Positions 38,128 to 48,151 of a stretch of 64,000 bases of DNA are shown in pieces; the first letter of the stretch is position 1, and each line of letters starts with the position of its first letter. The notes under the pieces were generated by a model. It was not told where the DNA came from and did not search any database. It saw nothing but the letters and a program-made list of their open reading frames with translations. Position numbers and translations under genes: made by a program. The stretch comes from Pseudomonas kielensis. GTDB taxonomy: Bacteria; Pseudomonadota; Gammaproteobacteria; Pseudomonadales; Pseudomonadaceae. Where the stretch lies: positions 186,001 to 250,000 of the forward strand of contig NZ_JACMYG010000001.1 of the NCBI RefSeq assembly GCF_014236655.1, read 5' to 3'.

Positions 38128-40434
38128 TTAGCGCGGCACAACCGGCTTGCGCGCGGGCTTGGGCCCCTTGCCTTTGGCTGCGTCCTTACGCTCCTTGGCC
38201 GCCTGCTGGTTGCGGGCGAACGCCGCAGCCTTGGCCTGTTCACGCTTGTCCCACGGATTGCCACCGTCACTGGCACGCGGCGGCAGGCCGGTGTGCTGGG
38301 TGAGGATCTTGGTGGTCTTTTCCGTTGCCGCCACTTTATGGCTGCCCGCCGGCGTCGAGTTCTTGCGACGGGCGCTCTGGTAGCTGTCGGTCGCCGGCTG
38401 GTGCAGCGGGATCAACTGGTTCTTGCCCGGCCCGATCAGGTCGGCACGGCCCATGCGGGTCAGCGCTTCACGCAGCATTGGCCAGCCTTTCGGGTCGTGG
38501 TAACGCAAGAACGCCTTGTGCAGGCGACGCTGCTCCTCGCTCTTGACGATGGTCACGCCGTCGCTCTTGTAGGTGACTTTGCGCAGCGGGTTCTTGCCCG
38601 AGTGGTACATGGCGGTGGCGGTGGCCATCGGCGACGGGTAGAACGCCTGCACCTGGTCGGCGCGGAAACCGTTGCCCTTGAGCCACAGGGCCAGGTTCAT
38701 CATGTCTTCGTCGGTGGTGCCCGGGTGGGCCGCGATGAAGTACGGAATCAGGTACTGTTCCTTGCCCGCTTCCTTGGTGTACTTCTCGAACATGCGCTTG
38801 AACTTGTCATAGCTGCCGATGCCCGGTTTCATCATCTGGTTGAGCGGACCTTCCTCGGTGTGTTCCGGGGCGATCTTCAGGTAACCACCGACGTGGTGGG
38901 TCACCAACTCCTTGACGTACTCAGGCGACTCGACCGCCAGGTCGTAGCGCAGGCCCGACGCGATCAGGATCTTCTTCACACCCGGCAACGCACGGGCGCT
39001 GCGATACAGCTGGATCAGCGACGAGTGGTCGGTATTGAGGTTCGGGCAGATGCCCGGGAACACGCAGGATGGCTTGCGGCACGCGGATTCGATTTCCGGG
39101 CTCTTGCAGGCGATGCGGTACATGTTCGCGGTCGGCCCGCCCAGGTCGGAAATGACCCCGGTGAAGCCTGGCACCTTGTCGCGGATCTCTTCGATTTCGC
39201 GAATGATCGACTCTTCGGAACGGTTCTGGATGATCCGGCCTTCGTGCTCGGTAATCGAGCAGAAGGTACAGCCACCGAAGCAGCCGCGCATGATGTTCAC
39301 CGAGAAGCGGATCATGTCGTAGGCCGGGATCTTCTCCTTGCCGTACGCCGGGTGCGGGACACGGGCGTAGGGCATGCCGAACACGTAGTCCATTTCTTCG
39401 GTAGTCATCGGAATCGGCGGCGGGTTGAACCAGACGTCGACTTCGCCATGCTTCTGCACCAACGCACGGGCGTTGCCCGGGTTGGTTTCAAGGTGCAATA
39501 CCCGGTTGGCGTGGGCGTAGAGCACCGCGTCGCCGCGGACTTTTTCCACCGACGGCAGGCGAATCACGGTCTTGTCGCGGGTCATGCGCGGGCTGGCCAG
39601 GATCTGCACGACCTTGGCTTCGCTCGGGTCTTCAACCGGCCCCTTCTCCTGCTCGATGGCGCAGGCCTGGGTGTCCTGGGTGTTGACGTACGGGTTGATG
39701 ATCTTGTCGACCTTGCCCGGACGGTCGATGCGCGTGGAGTCGACTTCGTACCAGCCTGCGGGCGTGTCACGACGAATGAACGCGGTACCGCGCACGTCGG
39801 TGATGTCTTCGATCTTGTGCCCGTAGGACAGGCGCTGGGCGACTTCGACAATGGCCCGCTCGGCGTTGCCGTACAGCAGGATGTCGGCGCAGGCGTCGAT
39901 CAGGATCGAGTTGCGCACCCGGTCCTGCCAGTAATCGTAGTGGGCGATGCGGCGCAGGGAGGCCTCGATACCACCGAGTACGATCGGCACGTTCTTGTAG
40001 GCTTCCTTGCAGCGCTGGCTGTACACCAGGCTCGCGCGATCCGGACGTTTGCCGGCCATGCCACCTGGGGTGTAGGCGTCGTCGGAACGGATCTTCTTGT
40101 CGGCGGTGTAGCGGTTGATCATCGAGTCCATGTTGCCGGCCGCGACGCCGAAGAACAGGTTCGGTTCGCCAAGCTTCATGAAATCGTCTTTGGACTGCCA
40201 GTTCGGCTGGGCAATGATCCCGACGCGGAAGCCCTGGGACTCCAGCAGCCGGCCGATGATGGCCATGCCGAACGAGGGGTGGTCGACGTACGCATCACCG
40301 GTGACGATGATGATGTCGCACGAATCCCAGCCAAGCTGATCCATCTCCTCCCTGCTCATTGGCAGGAATGGCGCTGGACCGAAACATTCGGCCCAGTACT
40401 TGGGATAGTCAAATAACGGCTTGGCTGTTTGCAT
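38128..40434 (-). CDS. ygiQ: YgiQ-family radical SAM protein
   Basis: A 768-residue radical SAM protein. The N-terminal region is B12-binding-like and family-specific ([34 protein letters not shown], in part). The [4Fe-4S] motif is CFGGCTFC (CxxxCxxC) in the middle. A Lys/Ala/Arg-rich tail of about 60 residues ends the protein. YgiQ is widely conserved but its substrate is unknown. ATG at 40434 ([14 protein letters not shown]) is the family start; an in-frame alternative at 40485 adds 17 residues with no support. It is flanked downstream by its own terminator and upstream by a REP doublet. Confidence 0.93.
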   Translation of the reverse strand: MQTAKPLFDYPKYWAECFGPAPFLPMSREEMDQLGWDSCDIIIVTGDAYVDHPSFGMAIIGRLLESQGFRVGIIAQPNWQSKDDFMKLGEPNLFFGVAAGNMDSMINRYTADKKIRSDDAYTPGGMAGKRPDRASLVYSQRCKEAYKNVPIVLGGIEASLRRIAHYDYWQDRVRNSILIDACADILLYGNAERAIVEVAQRLSYGHKIEDITDVRGTAFIRRDTPAGWYEVDSTRIDRPGKVDKIINPYVNTQDTQACAIEQEKGPVEDPSEAKVVQILASPRMTRDKTVIRLPSVEKVRGDAVLYAHANRVLHLETNPGNARALVQKHGEVDVWFNPPPIPMTTEEMDYVFGMPYARVPHPAYGKEKIPAYDMIRFSVNIMRGCFGGCTFCSITEHEGRIIQNRSEESIIREIEEIRDKVPGFTGVISDLGGPTANMYRIACKSPEIESACRKPSCVFPGICPNLNTDHSSLIQLYRSARALPGVKKILIASGLRYDLAVESPEYVKELVTHHVGGYLKIAPEHTEEGPLNQMMKPGIGSYDKFKRMFEKYTKEAGKEQYLIPYFIAAHPGTTDEDMMNLALWLKGNGFRADQVQAFYPSPMATATAMYHSGKNPLRKVTYKSDGVTIVKSEEQRRLHKAFLRYHDPKGWPMLREALTRMGRADLIGPGKNQLIPLHQPATDSYQSARRKNSTPAGSHKVAATEKTTKILTQHTGLPPRASDGGNPWDKREQAKAAAFARNQQAAKERKDAAKGKGPKPARKPVVPR

Positions 40435-40532
40435 GACGGTGACCGGTGTTGAGATGAAAAATCGCGGGGGCGGAATATAGCACAAATTTTGACCAATTCC
40501 GACGGTTATGGTCGGAAATAAATGGCGTAGCC

Positions 40533-40596
40533 ATCGCGGGCAAGCCCGCTCCCACAGGGTTCACACTCAACCTGTGGCAGCGGGCTTGCCCGCGAT
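40533..40596. repeat. REP doublet (two REPs in opposite orientation)
   Basis: ATCGCGGGCAAGCCCGCTCC at 40533 and its mirror copy ending GCGGGCTTGCCCGCGAT at 40596 face each other across TTCACACTCAA. This is the classical paired REP arrangement of Pseudomonas. It lies between dnaB and ygiQ, both leftward. Confidence 0.9.
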
Positions 40597-40620
40597 GAGG
40601 CCCTTTCAGGCACTACACCC

Positions 40621-42015
40621 TTATTCGTCGTCGAAATTGTAGCTGCCCGGCGCCAGGTTTTCGAAGCGCGTGTACTTGCCGATGAACGCCAGACGCGAGG
40701 TACCGATCGGGCCGTTCCGCTGCTTGCCGATGATGATCTCGGCGATGCCCTTGTGCTCGGTTTCCGGGTGATACACCTCATCCCGGTATACGAACATGAT
40801 GACGTCGGCATCCTGCTCGATCGCTCCGGATTCCCGAAGGTCGGAGTTGATTGGCCGTTTGTTCGGTCGTTGCTCCAGGGAGCGGTTGAGCTGGGACAAC
40901 GCCACCACCGGGCAGTTGAATTCCTTGGCCAGGGCCTTCAAGGAACGGGAGATTTCGGAAATCTCGTTGGTCCGGTTGTCGCCACCCGACCCCGGGATCT
41001 GCATCAGCTGCAGGTAGTCGATCATGATCAGGGCGACGTCACCGTGCTCACGCACCAGTCGACGGGTCCGCGCGCGCATTTCCGAGGGGCTGATACCAGC
41101 CGTATCGTCGATGAACAGCTTGCGGTCGTTGAGCAGGTTGACCGCCGAGGTCAGGCGCGGCCAATCGTCGTCGTCCAGGCGACCGGCCCGGACCTTGGTC
41201 TGGTCGATACGGCCCAGGGACGACAGCATACGCATGATCAGCGATTCGCCTGGCATCTCGAGGGAGTAGACCAGTACGCACTTGTCGCTGCGCAACACGG
41301 CGTTTTCCACCAGGTTCATCGCAAAGGTGGTTTTACCCATGGACGGACGGCCGGCGACGATGATCAAGTCAGCCGGTTGCAGGCCGCTGGTTTTCTCGTC
41401 GAGGTCGGTGTAGCCGGTGGACAGGCCGGTGATGGCGTTGTCGGTGTTGAACAGGGTGTCGATGCGATCGATGGCCTTGGTCAGCAGGTCATTCACGCTC
41501 ACCGGGCCGCCGGTTTTAGGCCGGGCCTCGGCGATCTGGAAGATCTGCCGTTCGGCTTCGTCGAGAATCTCTTCCGCGGTGCGCCCTTCGGGGTTGAAGG
41601 CGCTGTCGGCAATTTCAGTGGCGATGCCGATCAACTGCCGCAACGTCGCCCGGGCACGAACGATCTGGGCATAGGCCTTGATGTTGGCCACCGAGGGGGT
41701 GTTTTTCGCCAGCTCACCGAGATAGCCGAGGCCGCCCACCTGGGAGGTCTGGCCTTCCTTGTCGAGCTGTTCGGCGAGGGTCACTACGTCGATCGGCGAG
41801 TTCTGGTCCGCCAGCTTGGCGATCGCACGGAAAATCAGGCGGTGGTCATGACGATAGAAATCACCGTCCGAGACCTGATCGAGCACGCGTTCCCAGGCGT
41901 TGTTGTCCAGCATCAGACCACCGAGTACAGCCTGTTCGGCCTCGATGGAATGCGGCGGCACTTTCAGCGCGGCGGTTTGCAGATCGTATTGCTCAGGAGC
42001 GGAGATATCGTTCAT
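40621..42015 (-). CDS. dnaB: replicative DNA helicase DnaB
   Basis: A 464-residue hexameric helicase. The N-terminal domain begins VPPHSIEAEQAVLGGLMLDN, typical of DnaB. Walker A is GRPSMGKTT, and later MIDYLQLM and SQLNRSLEQRPNKRPINSDLRESGAIEQDAD (in part) give motifs H3 and H4. It unwinds DNA at the fork and recruits primase. ATG at 42015 (MNDISAPEQYDL) is chosen; GTG at 42021 is in frame but adds only two residues. In PAO1 dnaB is followed by alr; here alr is absent and ygiQ follows after a REP doublet. Confidence 0.97.
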   Translation of the reverse strand: MNDISAPEQYDLQTAALKVPPHSIEAEQAVLGGLMLDNNAWERVLDQVSDGDFYRHDHRLIFRAIAKLADQNSPIDVVTLAEQLDKEGQTSQVGGLGYLGELAKNTPSVANIKAYAQIVRARATLRQLIGIATEIADSAFNPEGRTAEEILDEAERQIFQIAEARPKTGGPVSVNDLLTKAIDRIDTLFNTDNAITGLSTGYTDLDEKTSGLQPADLIIVAGRPSMGKTTFAMNLVENAVLRSDKCVLVYSLEMPGESLIMRMLSSLGRIDQTKVRAGRLDDDDWPRLTSAVNLLNDRKLFIDDTAGISPSEMRARTRRLVREHGDVALIMIDYLQLMQIPGSGGDNRTNEISEISRSLKALAKEFNCPVVALSQLNRSLEQRPNKRPINSDLRESGAIEQDADVIMFVYRDEVYHPETEHKGIAEIIIGKQRNGPIGTSRLAFIGKYTRFENLAPGSYNFDDE

Positions 42016-42064
42016 GGCCACTTGGAATTAGGTTGTAGAAAATCAGGAACTGCAGAAAGACAAA

Positions 42065-42093
42065 GGGCACGACCTGTAAACAGGATCGTGCCC
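42065..42093 (-). terminator. hairpin terminator after rplI
   Basis: GGGCACGACCTGT and ACAGG-A-TCGTGCCC form a 13-bp stem with one bulge. Leftward it is followed by TTTGTCTTT. It separates the ribosomal operon from dnaB. Confidence 0.75.
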
Positions 42094-42138
42094 GATGTTA
42101 CCGGCAAGCACCCGAGGGTGCCAGCCGACAAGTGCTGC

Positions 42139-42585
42139 TTAAGCTGCTACCACGACAACGCGTACGGTGGCTTCAACTTCAGCGTGCAGGTGCACGGCTA
42201 CGTCGAATTCACCTACGTTGCGGATGGTGCCGTTCGGCAGACGAACTTCGCTTTTTGCAACTTCAACGCCAGAGGCGGTCAGTGCATCAGCGATGTCGTG
42301 AGTACCGATCGAACCGAACAGCTTGCCTTCGTCACCGGCGGTGGCAGTGATAGTCACTTCCAGCTCAGCCAGTTGGGCAGCGCGGCTTTCAGCCGAAGCT
42401 TTTTTGTCTGCAGCCAGTTTTTCCAGCTCAGCGCGACGCTCTTCGAACGCAGCCAGGTTGGCAGCGGTCGCAGCGGTAGCTTTGCCGTAAGGCAGCAGGT
42501 AGTTACGGCCGTAACCAGCCTTAACGTTCACTTTGTCGCCCAGGTTGCCCAGGTTGGCGACTTTTTCCAGAAGGATCAGTTGCAT
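42139..42585 (-). CDS. rplI: 50S ribosomal protein L9
   Basis: A 148-residue L9. It has the RNA-binding N-terminal domain ([32 protein letters not shown], in part), the long connecting helix and the C-terminal domain ([32 protein letters not shown]). It binds 23S rRNA near the L1 stalk and supports reading-frame maintenance. It is the last gene of the rpsF-rpsR-membrane protein-rplI operon, followed by a hairpin terminator. Confidence 0.98.
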   Translation of the reverse strand: MQLILLEKVANLGNLGDKVNVKAGYGRNYLLPYGKATAATAANLAAFEERRAELEKLAADKKASAESRAAQLAELEVTITATAGDEGKLFGSIGTHDIADALTASGVEVAKSEVRLPNGTIRNVGEFDVAVHLHAEVEATVRVVVVAA

Positions 42586-42604
42586 GTGAAAATCCTCTTA
42601 ACTT

Positions 42605-43498
42605 TTAACCTTCACCGTTCGCGCTATCGACGTCTTTCGGCGTCAAACGACCGCGAAAATCAATCAGGCTGTCGACAATGGCCAGGACCACCAGCAACGG
42701 ATAGATCAGCTGCATAAACAGCAACAGCGTTACGTACAACCCCACCAGCCAAAACTTGGCCAGTCGCTTTTCAGCCACCAGCCCATGAATCAGGGCCAGC
42801 CCGGCGAACACCAGCGGTACGCTGCACAACGGCGTCAACATGGCCATCTGGGTACCGAAGTTCGGCCCCAGAAGCATGCACGCCAGCAGCAACATCGCCG
42901 GCCCCAGCGGGATTCGGATGGCGCGAAACTCGCGACCAAAACCACCGGGGTTGTACAACAACGCCTGCCAGTAGCGCCCGACAATCAGGCTCAGCACACT
43001 GACGATTTGCAACAAGGCCGCTATCAGGCCAGTCAGGACCGGTGCAATCAGGGCGGCGAGACGCGCTCGCTCCTCTACCGACAATTGCTGGTAGAGGTCA
43101 CCGAGGGCCAGCGGCAGGATCTTGACCAGTTCCTGTGCCAGCATCTCGATGTGAGGGCGGTAAACCGCACCCAGCACCACCGAAAACACCACTCCCATCG
43201 CTACGCTGACCAGCAGCGTGCGGTTCCAGGACTCACTTGCGCGTAAAACCAACGCAAGGCCCGAGGATCCCAGCAGCACCATGAGTGCCCGTGGATCATC
43301 GGAATACAGCCACCAAATCAAGGCTGGCAGCATCCCCAGAGCAAGGACGCCCAGGGCGTCCTTCAATCCGCGCCGCAGCAGCACCAGGCTCCCGGCGGCA
43401 GCACCCAACCAATATAACAACGGCAATGCCGCGCATCCGGCCACTACGAGAGTGGCCTGCATACGGCCGCGCATGATGAACTCAGCTATGGCACGCAT
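42605..43498 (-). CDS. DUF2232-like integral membrane protein in the ribosomal operon
   Basis: A 297-residue membrane protein with about eight predicted segments. It begins MRAIAEFIMRGRMQATLVV and resembles the YybS/DUF2232 type found between rpsR and rplI in pseudomonads (compare PA4933). Pore or catalytic motifs are not recognisable. It lies between two ribosomal genes with short gaps, so it is co-transcribed with them. The function is unknown; B. subtilis YybS also neighbours rplI, hinting at an old link with ribosome or envelope growth. Confidence 0.8.
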   Translation of the reverse strand: MRAIAEFIMRGRMQATLVVAGCAALPLLYWLGAAAGSLVLLRRGLKDALGVLALGMLPALIWWLYSDDPRALMVLLGSSGLALVLRASESWNRTLLVSVAMGVVFSVVLGAVYRPHIEMLAQELVKILPLALGDLYQQLSVEERARLAALIAPVLTGLIAALLQIVSVLSLIVGRYWQALLYNPGGFGREFRAIRIPLGPAMLLLACMLLGPNFGTQMAMLTPLCSVPLVFAGLALIHGLVAEKRLAKFWLVGLYVTLLLFMQLIYPLLVVLAIVDSLIDFRGRLTPKDVDSANGEG

Positions 43499-43534
43499 GC
43501 ATTCAATCCTTTGCTACGTGTCGACTGCCCGGTC

Positions 43535-43765
43535 TCAGCGGCCGTGGCTGTCGGTGTAGGCCAGCAGGGCCAGGAAGCGGGCGCGCTTGATAGCGGTGGC
43601 CAGCTGACGCTGATAACGTGCTTTGGTACCGGTGATGCGGCTTGGAACGATTTTGCCGGTCTCGGATACGTAGGCTTTCAGAGTGTTGAGATCTTTGTAA
43701 TCGATCTCTTTCACGTCTTCAGCGGTGAAGCGGCAGAATTTACGACGACGGAAGAAACGTGCCAT
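43535..43765 (-). CDS. rpsR: 30S ribosomal protein S18
   Basis: A 76-residue S18 ([19 protein letters not shown], then [20 protein letters not shown]), almost invariant among gammaproteobacteria. It heterodimerises with S6 on 16S rRNA. It is 28 bp after rpsF in the same operon. Confidence 0.99.
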
Positions 43766-43793
43766 TTGATAGGCTCCTTAAAAGGTCCGTGGA

Positions 43794-44216
43794 TTACTCG
43801 TCAGCGTTATCGCTGTTGTCGCTGTCATCACTATCAGCGCTTTCGGCGCCTTCGTGCTCAGGACGGTCGCGACGCTCACGGCGCTCACTGCGGTTTTCTT
43901 CAGCCTTGAGCATCTCGGATTGGCCGGTAACGGCTTCTTCGCGACGGATGACCAGGTTACGGATCACTGCATCGTTGTAGCGGAAGTTGTCTTCCAGCTC
44001 GGCCAGGGCCTTGCCAGTGCACTCAACGTTCAGCATCACGTAGTGAGCCTTGTGAACATTGTTGATTGCGTAGGCCAGTTGACGACGGCCCCAATCTTCC
44101 AGACGGTGGATTTTGCCGCCGTCTTCTTCGATCAGCTTGGTGTAACGCTCAACCATGCCGCCGACTTGCTCGCTTTGATCCGGGTGGACCAAAAAGATGA
44201 TTTCGTAATGACGCAT
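43794..44216 (-). CDS. rpsF: 30S ribosomal protein S6
   Basis: A 140-residue S6. The fold starts [18 protein letters not shown] and carries [14 protein letters not shown]. The C-terminus has an acidic Asp/Ser/Glu-rich tail ([13 protein letters not shown]), longer than in E. coli, whose S6 tail is a substrate of RimK polyglutamylation; it ends DE here. It is first in the operon, behind a strong sigma-70 promoter and a short leader with a hairpin. Confidence 0.98.
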   Translation of the reverse strand: MRHYEIIFLVHPDQSEQVGGMVERYTKLIEEDGGKIHRLEDWGRRQLAYAINNVHKAHYVMLNVECTGKALAELEDNFRYNDAVIRNLVIRREEAVTGQSEMLKAEENRSERRERRDRPEHEGAESADSDDSDNSDNADE

Positions 44217-44242
44217 GAATGCTCCTTACGGGTTGTAGCCTG

Positions 44243-44256
44243 CCGCTCAAAAGCGG
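44243..44256 (-). promoter_or_regulatory. leader hairpin before rpsF, possible S6:S18 control element
   Basis: Read leftward, CCGCT-TTTG-AGCGG forms a short hairpin 27 bp before the rpsF start. Many bacteria autoregulate rpsF-rpsR through an S6:S18-binding leader. I could not verify the conserved CCG-bulge architecture, so this is tentative. Confidence 0.35.
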
Positions 44257-44334
44257 TCAGACAAGGAGTGAATGACACTTATGGACTTGCTTGCGATAGA
44301 CACATGCGTGCCTGCCGTCACAGCAAGGGGCGCA

Positions 44335-44363
44335 ATTGTAGAGAAGGGACAGGAGAGGTGCAA
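44335..44363 (-). promoter_or_regulatory. sigma-70 promoter of the rpsF operon
   Basis: Read leftward: TTGCAC, 17-bp spacer, TACAAT, then GCGC-rich bases. It lies about 115 bp before the rpsF start. Both hexamers and the spacing are close to consensus. Confidence 0.75.
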
Positions 44364-44421
44364 GGATATTGGTGAATATTTGAACAGTTCGTTTGCGCGC
44401 TCATTTGCGCGACACCCCAAA

Positions 44422-44520
44422 CCCCCTGTGGAAGCGAGGTTGCTCGCGAAGGGAGCTCACCTTCAACACTTTTGCTGAATGTTACTCCGTCATCGCGAGC
44501 AAGCTCGTCCCTACAAGGGG
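44422..44520. repeat. two REP-like elements
   Basis: CCTGTGGAAGCGAGGTTGCTCGCGA (in parts) at 44425-44449 and ATCGCGAGCAAGCTCG from 44492 are REP-like stems in opposite orientation. They fill most of the 315-bp gap between the rpsF start and the rlmB end; the remainder is the rpsF promoter and leader. Confidence 0.55.
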
Positions 44521-44531
44521 TCTGCAACAGC

Positions 44532-45299
44532 TCAGGACTTTTTGCCGGTCCCGGCAGCTTTTACGCTGCGCTGACGCTGGGCTTCGAACAGACAGACGCC
44601 GGTGGCCACGGACACGTTGAGGCTGCTCACGCTGCCGGTCATCGGCAAGTGCACCAGGTAGTCGCACAGGTCACGGGTCAGGCGACGCATGCCACTGCCT
44701 TCGGCGCCCATGATCAGGATCGTCGGGCCGGTCATGTCCTGTTGGTACAGGCTCTGCTCGGCTTCGCCCGCCGTACCGACCACCCACAAGCCACGCTGCT
44801 TGAGTTTTTCCAGGGTGCGCGCCAGGTTGGTCACAGCCACCAACGGAATCACTTCCGCGGCGCCACAGGCTACTTTTCGTACAGTCGGGGTCAAGGTCGC
44901 TGACTTGTCCTTGGGCACGATCACCGCCAGCGCACCGGCCGCATCGGCCGAGCGCAGGCAGGCACCGAGGTTGTGCGGGTCGGTCACACCGTCGAGCACC
45001 AGCAACAGCGGCGCGCCTTCGGTACGGTCCAGCAGCTCGTCGAGCATGGCCTCGCCCCAGACCTGGCTCGGACTGACGTCCGCGACCACGCCCTGGTGCA
45101 CGCCCTCGACCCAGGCATCCAGCTCACGACGCTCGGCCTGGCCGACCGCAACGCGGTTTTCGCTGGCCAGTTCGATCAGCGTCTGCACCCGCGGATCGCT
45201 GCGGCCTTCGGCCAGCCAGATCTGCTTGACGCGTTTCGGGTGGTGACGCAGCAATGCTTCTACCGCATGCACGCCGTAGATTTTTTCCAACTGACTCAT
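44532..45299 (-). CDS. rlmB: 23S rRNA 2'-O-methyltransferase RlmB
   Basis: A 255-residue SPOUT methyltransferase. The N-terminal substrate-binding domain begins MSQLEKIYGVHAVEALL. SPOUT motifs are LDGVTDPHNLGACLRSADAAG, ILIMGAEGSGMRRLTRDLCD and SVSSLNVSVATGVCLFEA, which form the trefoil knot. It methylates the ribose of G2251 in the 23S P-loop. Its ATG overlaps the rnr stop by 4 bp (ATGA), as in other gammaproteobacteria. The C-terminus ends with a short basic tail. Confidence 0.96.
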   Translation of the reverse strand: MSQLEKIYGVHAVEALLRHHPKRVKQIWLAEGRSDPRVQTLIELASENRVAVGQAERRELDAWVEGVHQGVVADVSPSQVWGEAMLDELLDRTEGAPLLLVLDGVTDPHNLGACLRSADAAGALAVIVPKDKSATLTPTVRKVACGAAEVIPLVAVTNLARTLEKLKQRGLWVVGTAGEAEQSLYQQDMTGPTILIMGAEGSGMRRLTRDLCDYLVHLPMTGSVSSLNVSVATGVCLFEAQRQRSVKAAGTGKKS

Positions 45300-47926
45300 G
45301 ACTTGGCCTTAGGTTTACGTGCCCCGCCGCTTTTGGCTGGAGCCGAGCCCGCTTTTGGCGGACCCTTACGGTGTTTACTCGGTTTGGCTGGCTTGCCGCC
45401 GGTGGCCTTTTCAGGCGCCGACCGTCCGGTCTTTCCCCCAGACGCCGCTTTACCACCGCTTTTCGCTTCGGCCAGCAACGCCTGCTTCATTTCCCGGCTC
45501 TTGCGCACTTCGGCGTTTTTCGCCGCGGCATCGCTTGGGCGGTAGGCTTCGACGGCCTTTTCCTTGGCAGGACCACGACGACCGGTTTTCGCCGGTGCCG
45601 GCTCTGCGGCGGTCTTGGCAGCCGGAGCGGCGGTTTCGCTGCCACGCTTCTTGCGGCCGATCGGCGCGCTGATGGTTTTTTCCGCCATCTCGAAGTCGAT
45701 CTTGCGCTCGTCCAGGTCAACCCGCATCACGCGCACTTCGACGGTGTCGCCGAGGCGGAAGCTGCGACCGGTACGCTCACCGGCCAGGCGGTGGTGCACG
45801 GGGTCGAAGTGGTAGTAGTCGCCCGGCAATGCGGTAACGTGGACCAGACCTTCGACATAGATATCGGTCAGCTCGACGAACAGGCCAAAACCGGTCACGG
45901 CAGTGATCACGCCCGGGAACGACTCACCTACGCGATCTTTCATGAACTCGCACTTGAGCCAGTTCACTACGTCACGAGTGGCTTCGTCGGCGCGGCGTTC
46001 GCTCATCGAGCACTGCTCGCCGAGCTGCTCCAGCGTCGCTTCGTCGTACGGATAGATCCGCGCTTTCGGAATGGTCATCGCGCCAGCACGCTTGACGTGC
46101 GGGGTGTTCATTTTCGAGTGGATGACACTGCGAATCGCCCGGTGCGTGAGCAGGTCCGGGTAACGGCGGATCGGCGAGGTGAAGTGGGTATAGGCTTCGT
46201 AATTCAGGCCGAAGTGGCCCTGATTGTCCGCGCTGTACACCGCCTGGCTCAACGAGCGCAGCATGACCGTCTGGATCAGGTGGAAATCCGGGCGATCCTT
46301 GATGCCGGCCAGCAAGGCCTGGTAATCCTTCGGCGATGGACCGTCCTTGCCTTTGTGCAGGGACAGGCCAAGCTCGCCGAGGAAGGCGCGCAGTTTTTCC
46401 AGGCGCTCCGGTGGCGGGCCATCGTGAACACGGTACAAGGCAGGAATCTCGTGCTTCTTGAGGAACTCGGCGGTGGCCACGTTGGCCGCCAGCATGCACT
46501 CCTCGATCAGCTTGTGCGCATCGTTACGCACAGTCGGGCGGATTTCCGCGATCTTGCGCTCGGAACCGAAGATGATTCGGGTTTCCTGGGTTTCGAAATC
46601 GATGGCGCCACGCACGTGACGAGCGGCCAGCAACACTTTGTACAGCGAGTAGAGCTGCTTGAGGTGCGGCAGGACGTCGTTGTACTCGCCGCGAAGCTGG
46701 CGCGCCTCGGAGAGTTTCGGCGTTTCCAGCATCGCGCTGACTTTGTTGTAGGTCAGGCGGGCATGGGAGTGGATCACCGCTTCGTAGAAGCAGTAGTCGG
46801 TCATTTCGCCGGACTTGGAGATGGTCATCTCGCAAACCATGGCCAGACGATCGACATGCGGGTTCAGGGAGCACAGGCCGTTGGACAGCTGCTCAGGCAG
46901 CATCGGGATCACGCGCTCGGGGAAGTACACCGAGTTGCCGCGAACCTGGGACTCGTTGTCCAGGGCCGAACCGATCTTCACGTAGCTGGAAACGTCGGCA
47001 ATCGCCACGTACAACTTCCAGCCGCCGGAGAACAGACGCAGCTTGCCGGGCTTGGACTCGCAGTAGACGGCGTCATCGAAGTCGCGGGCATCTTCGCCGT
47101 CGATGGTGACGAACGGCAGATGGCGCAGGTCGATGCGCTTCTCTTTGTCCTTCTCCTCGACTTCTGGCTTGAGCTTGGCCGCTTCCTTGAGGACCGCCTC
47201 TGGCCAGACATGAGGAATGTCGTAGGTGCGCAGGGCGACATCGATTTCCATGCCCGGCGCCATGTAGTTACCCACGACCTCGACCACGTCGCCTTGCGGC
47301 TGGAAGCGTGGGGTTGGCCAGTGGGTGATCTTCACTTCAACGAATTGACCGATCTGGGCGTTGGCGTTGCGGCCCGGGGTCACCAGCACTTCCTGCTGGA
47401 TCTTCGGATTGTCGGCGACGACAAAGCCAATGCCGCCTTCTTCGAAGTAGCGGCCGACGATGGTTTCGTGAGCACGCGACACCACCTCGACGATCATGCC
47501 TTCGCGACGCCCGCGACGATCCAGGCCGGACACGCGCGCCAGGGCACGGTCGCCGTCGAACACCAGGCGCATTTGCGCCGGGCTCATGAACAGGTCGTCA
47601 CTGCCGTCATCCGGTACCAGGAAGCCGAAGCCGTCACGGTGACCGCTGATGCGGCCAAGGATCAGGTCTAGCTTGTCCACCGGTGCGTAGGTGCCACGAC
47701 GGGTGTAGATCAGTTGAGCGTCGCGCTCCATGGCGCGCAAGCGGCGGCGCAGGGCTTCGATCTGGTCTTCCGTGGTCAGACCAAACTCTTCGACCAGTTG
47801 CTCGCGGTTAGCAGGCGAACCTCGATCAGCAAGGTGCTGAAGGATCAGTTCGCGGCTAGGAATAGGGTTTTCATATTTTTCCGCTTCACGAGCGGCCTCG
47901 GGATCGAGGGACTGCCAATCGGCCAT
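45296..47926 (-). CDS. rnr: ribonuclease R
   Basis: An 876-residue RNB-family 3'-5' exoribonuclease. Order: N-terminal helix-turn-helix-like region (QHLADRGSPANREQLVEEFG), two cold-shock domains, the RNB catalytic domain with DGEDARDFDDAVY supplying the Asp cluster, an S1 domain (FPGVITAVTGFGLFVEL), and a long basic Ala/Gly/Lys/Pro tail from about residue 740. It degrades structured RNA and takes part in rRNA quality control and trans-translation. The tail is long and low in complexity. It is preceded by the tRNA-Leu pair on the other strand and coupled to rlmB. Confidence 0.96.
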   Translation of the reverse strand: MADWQSLDPEAAREAEKYENPIPSRELILQHLADRGSPANREQLVEEFGLTTEDQIEALRRRLRAMERDAQLIYTRRGTYAPVDKLDLILGRISGHRDGFGFLVPDDGSDDLFMSPAQMRLVFDGDRALARVSGLDRRGRREGMIVEVVSRAHETIVGRYFEEGGIGFVVADNPKIQQEVLVTPGRNANAQIGQFVEVKITHWPTPRFQPQGDVVEVVGNYMAPGMEIDVALRTYDIPHVWPEAVLKEAAKLKPEVEEKDKEKRIDLRHLPFVTIDGEDARDFDDAVYCESKPGKLRLFSGGWKLYVAIADVSSYVKIGSALDNESQVRGNSVYFPERVIPMLPEQLSNGLCSLNPHVDRLAMVCEMTISKSGEMTDYCFYEAVIHSHARLTYNKVSAMLETPKLSEARQLRGEYNDVLPHLKQLYSLYKVLLAARHVRGAIDFETQETRIIFGSERKIAEIRPTVRNDAHKLIEECMLAANVATAEFLKKHEIPALYRVHDGPPPERLEKLRAFLGELGLSLHKGKDGPSPKDYQALLAGIKDRPDFHLIQTVMLRSLSQAVYSADNQGHFGLNYEAYTHFTSPIRRYPDLLTHRAIRSVIHSKMNTPHVKRAGAMTIPKARIYPYDEATLEQLGEQCSMSERRADEATRDVVNWLKCEFMKDRVGESFPGVITAVTGFGLFVELTDIYVEGLVHVTALPGDYYHFDPVHHRLAGERTGRSFRLGDTVEVRVMRVDLDERKIDFEMAEKTISAPIGRKKRGSETAAPAAKTAAEPAPAKTGRRGPAKEKAVEAYRPSDAAAKNAEVRKSREMKQALLAEAKSGGKAASGGKTGRSAPEKATGGKPAKPSKHRKGPPKAGSAPAKSGGARKPKAKS

Positions 47927-48087
47927 TAGAGAGTTTTCACCTTGTCTATATGCGGGTTAGTTTGGCATAGGCGTAATGAAACGGGAAATTTCAGGCTACT
48001 GAACGCCGTAAATGCCCTTTCCTGCCGCCGGAATCCGACCACCCGGCAGTATTCGCAAAATTTTCCCTGTTTTTTTGATATCAGGGG

Positions 48088-48116
48088 TTTACAGTTAAAA
48101 GGACGCTCCGTATAGT
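48088..48116 (+). promoter_or_regulatory. promoter of the first tRNA-Leu
   Basis: TTTACA, 17-bp spacer, TATAGT, then a GC-rich discriminator (GCGC) typical of stringently controlled stable-RNA promoters. It lies 36 bp before the tRNA. Confidence 0.85.
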
Positions 48117-48151
48117 GCGCGCCATCGACGACGTACAGCGTTGCCGATACT

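Noticed and set aside
38050..40416. 788-codon open frame on the + strand
   Set aside because: It is the exact antisense of ygiQ, a well-conserved radical SAM gene; composition is that of a shadow frame.
45371..47671. 766-codon open frame on the + strand
   Set aside because: Antisense of rnr; His/Gln/Val-rich shadow composition, no domain.
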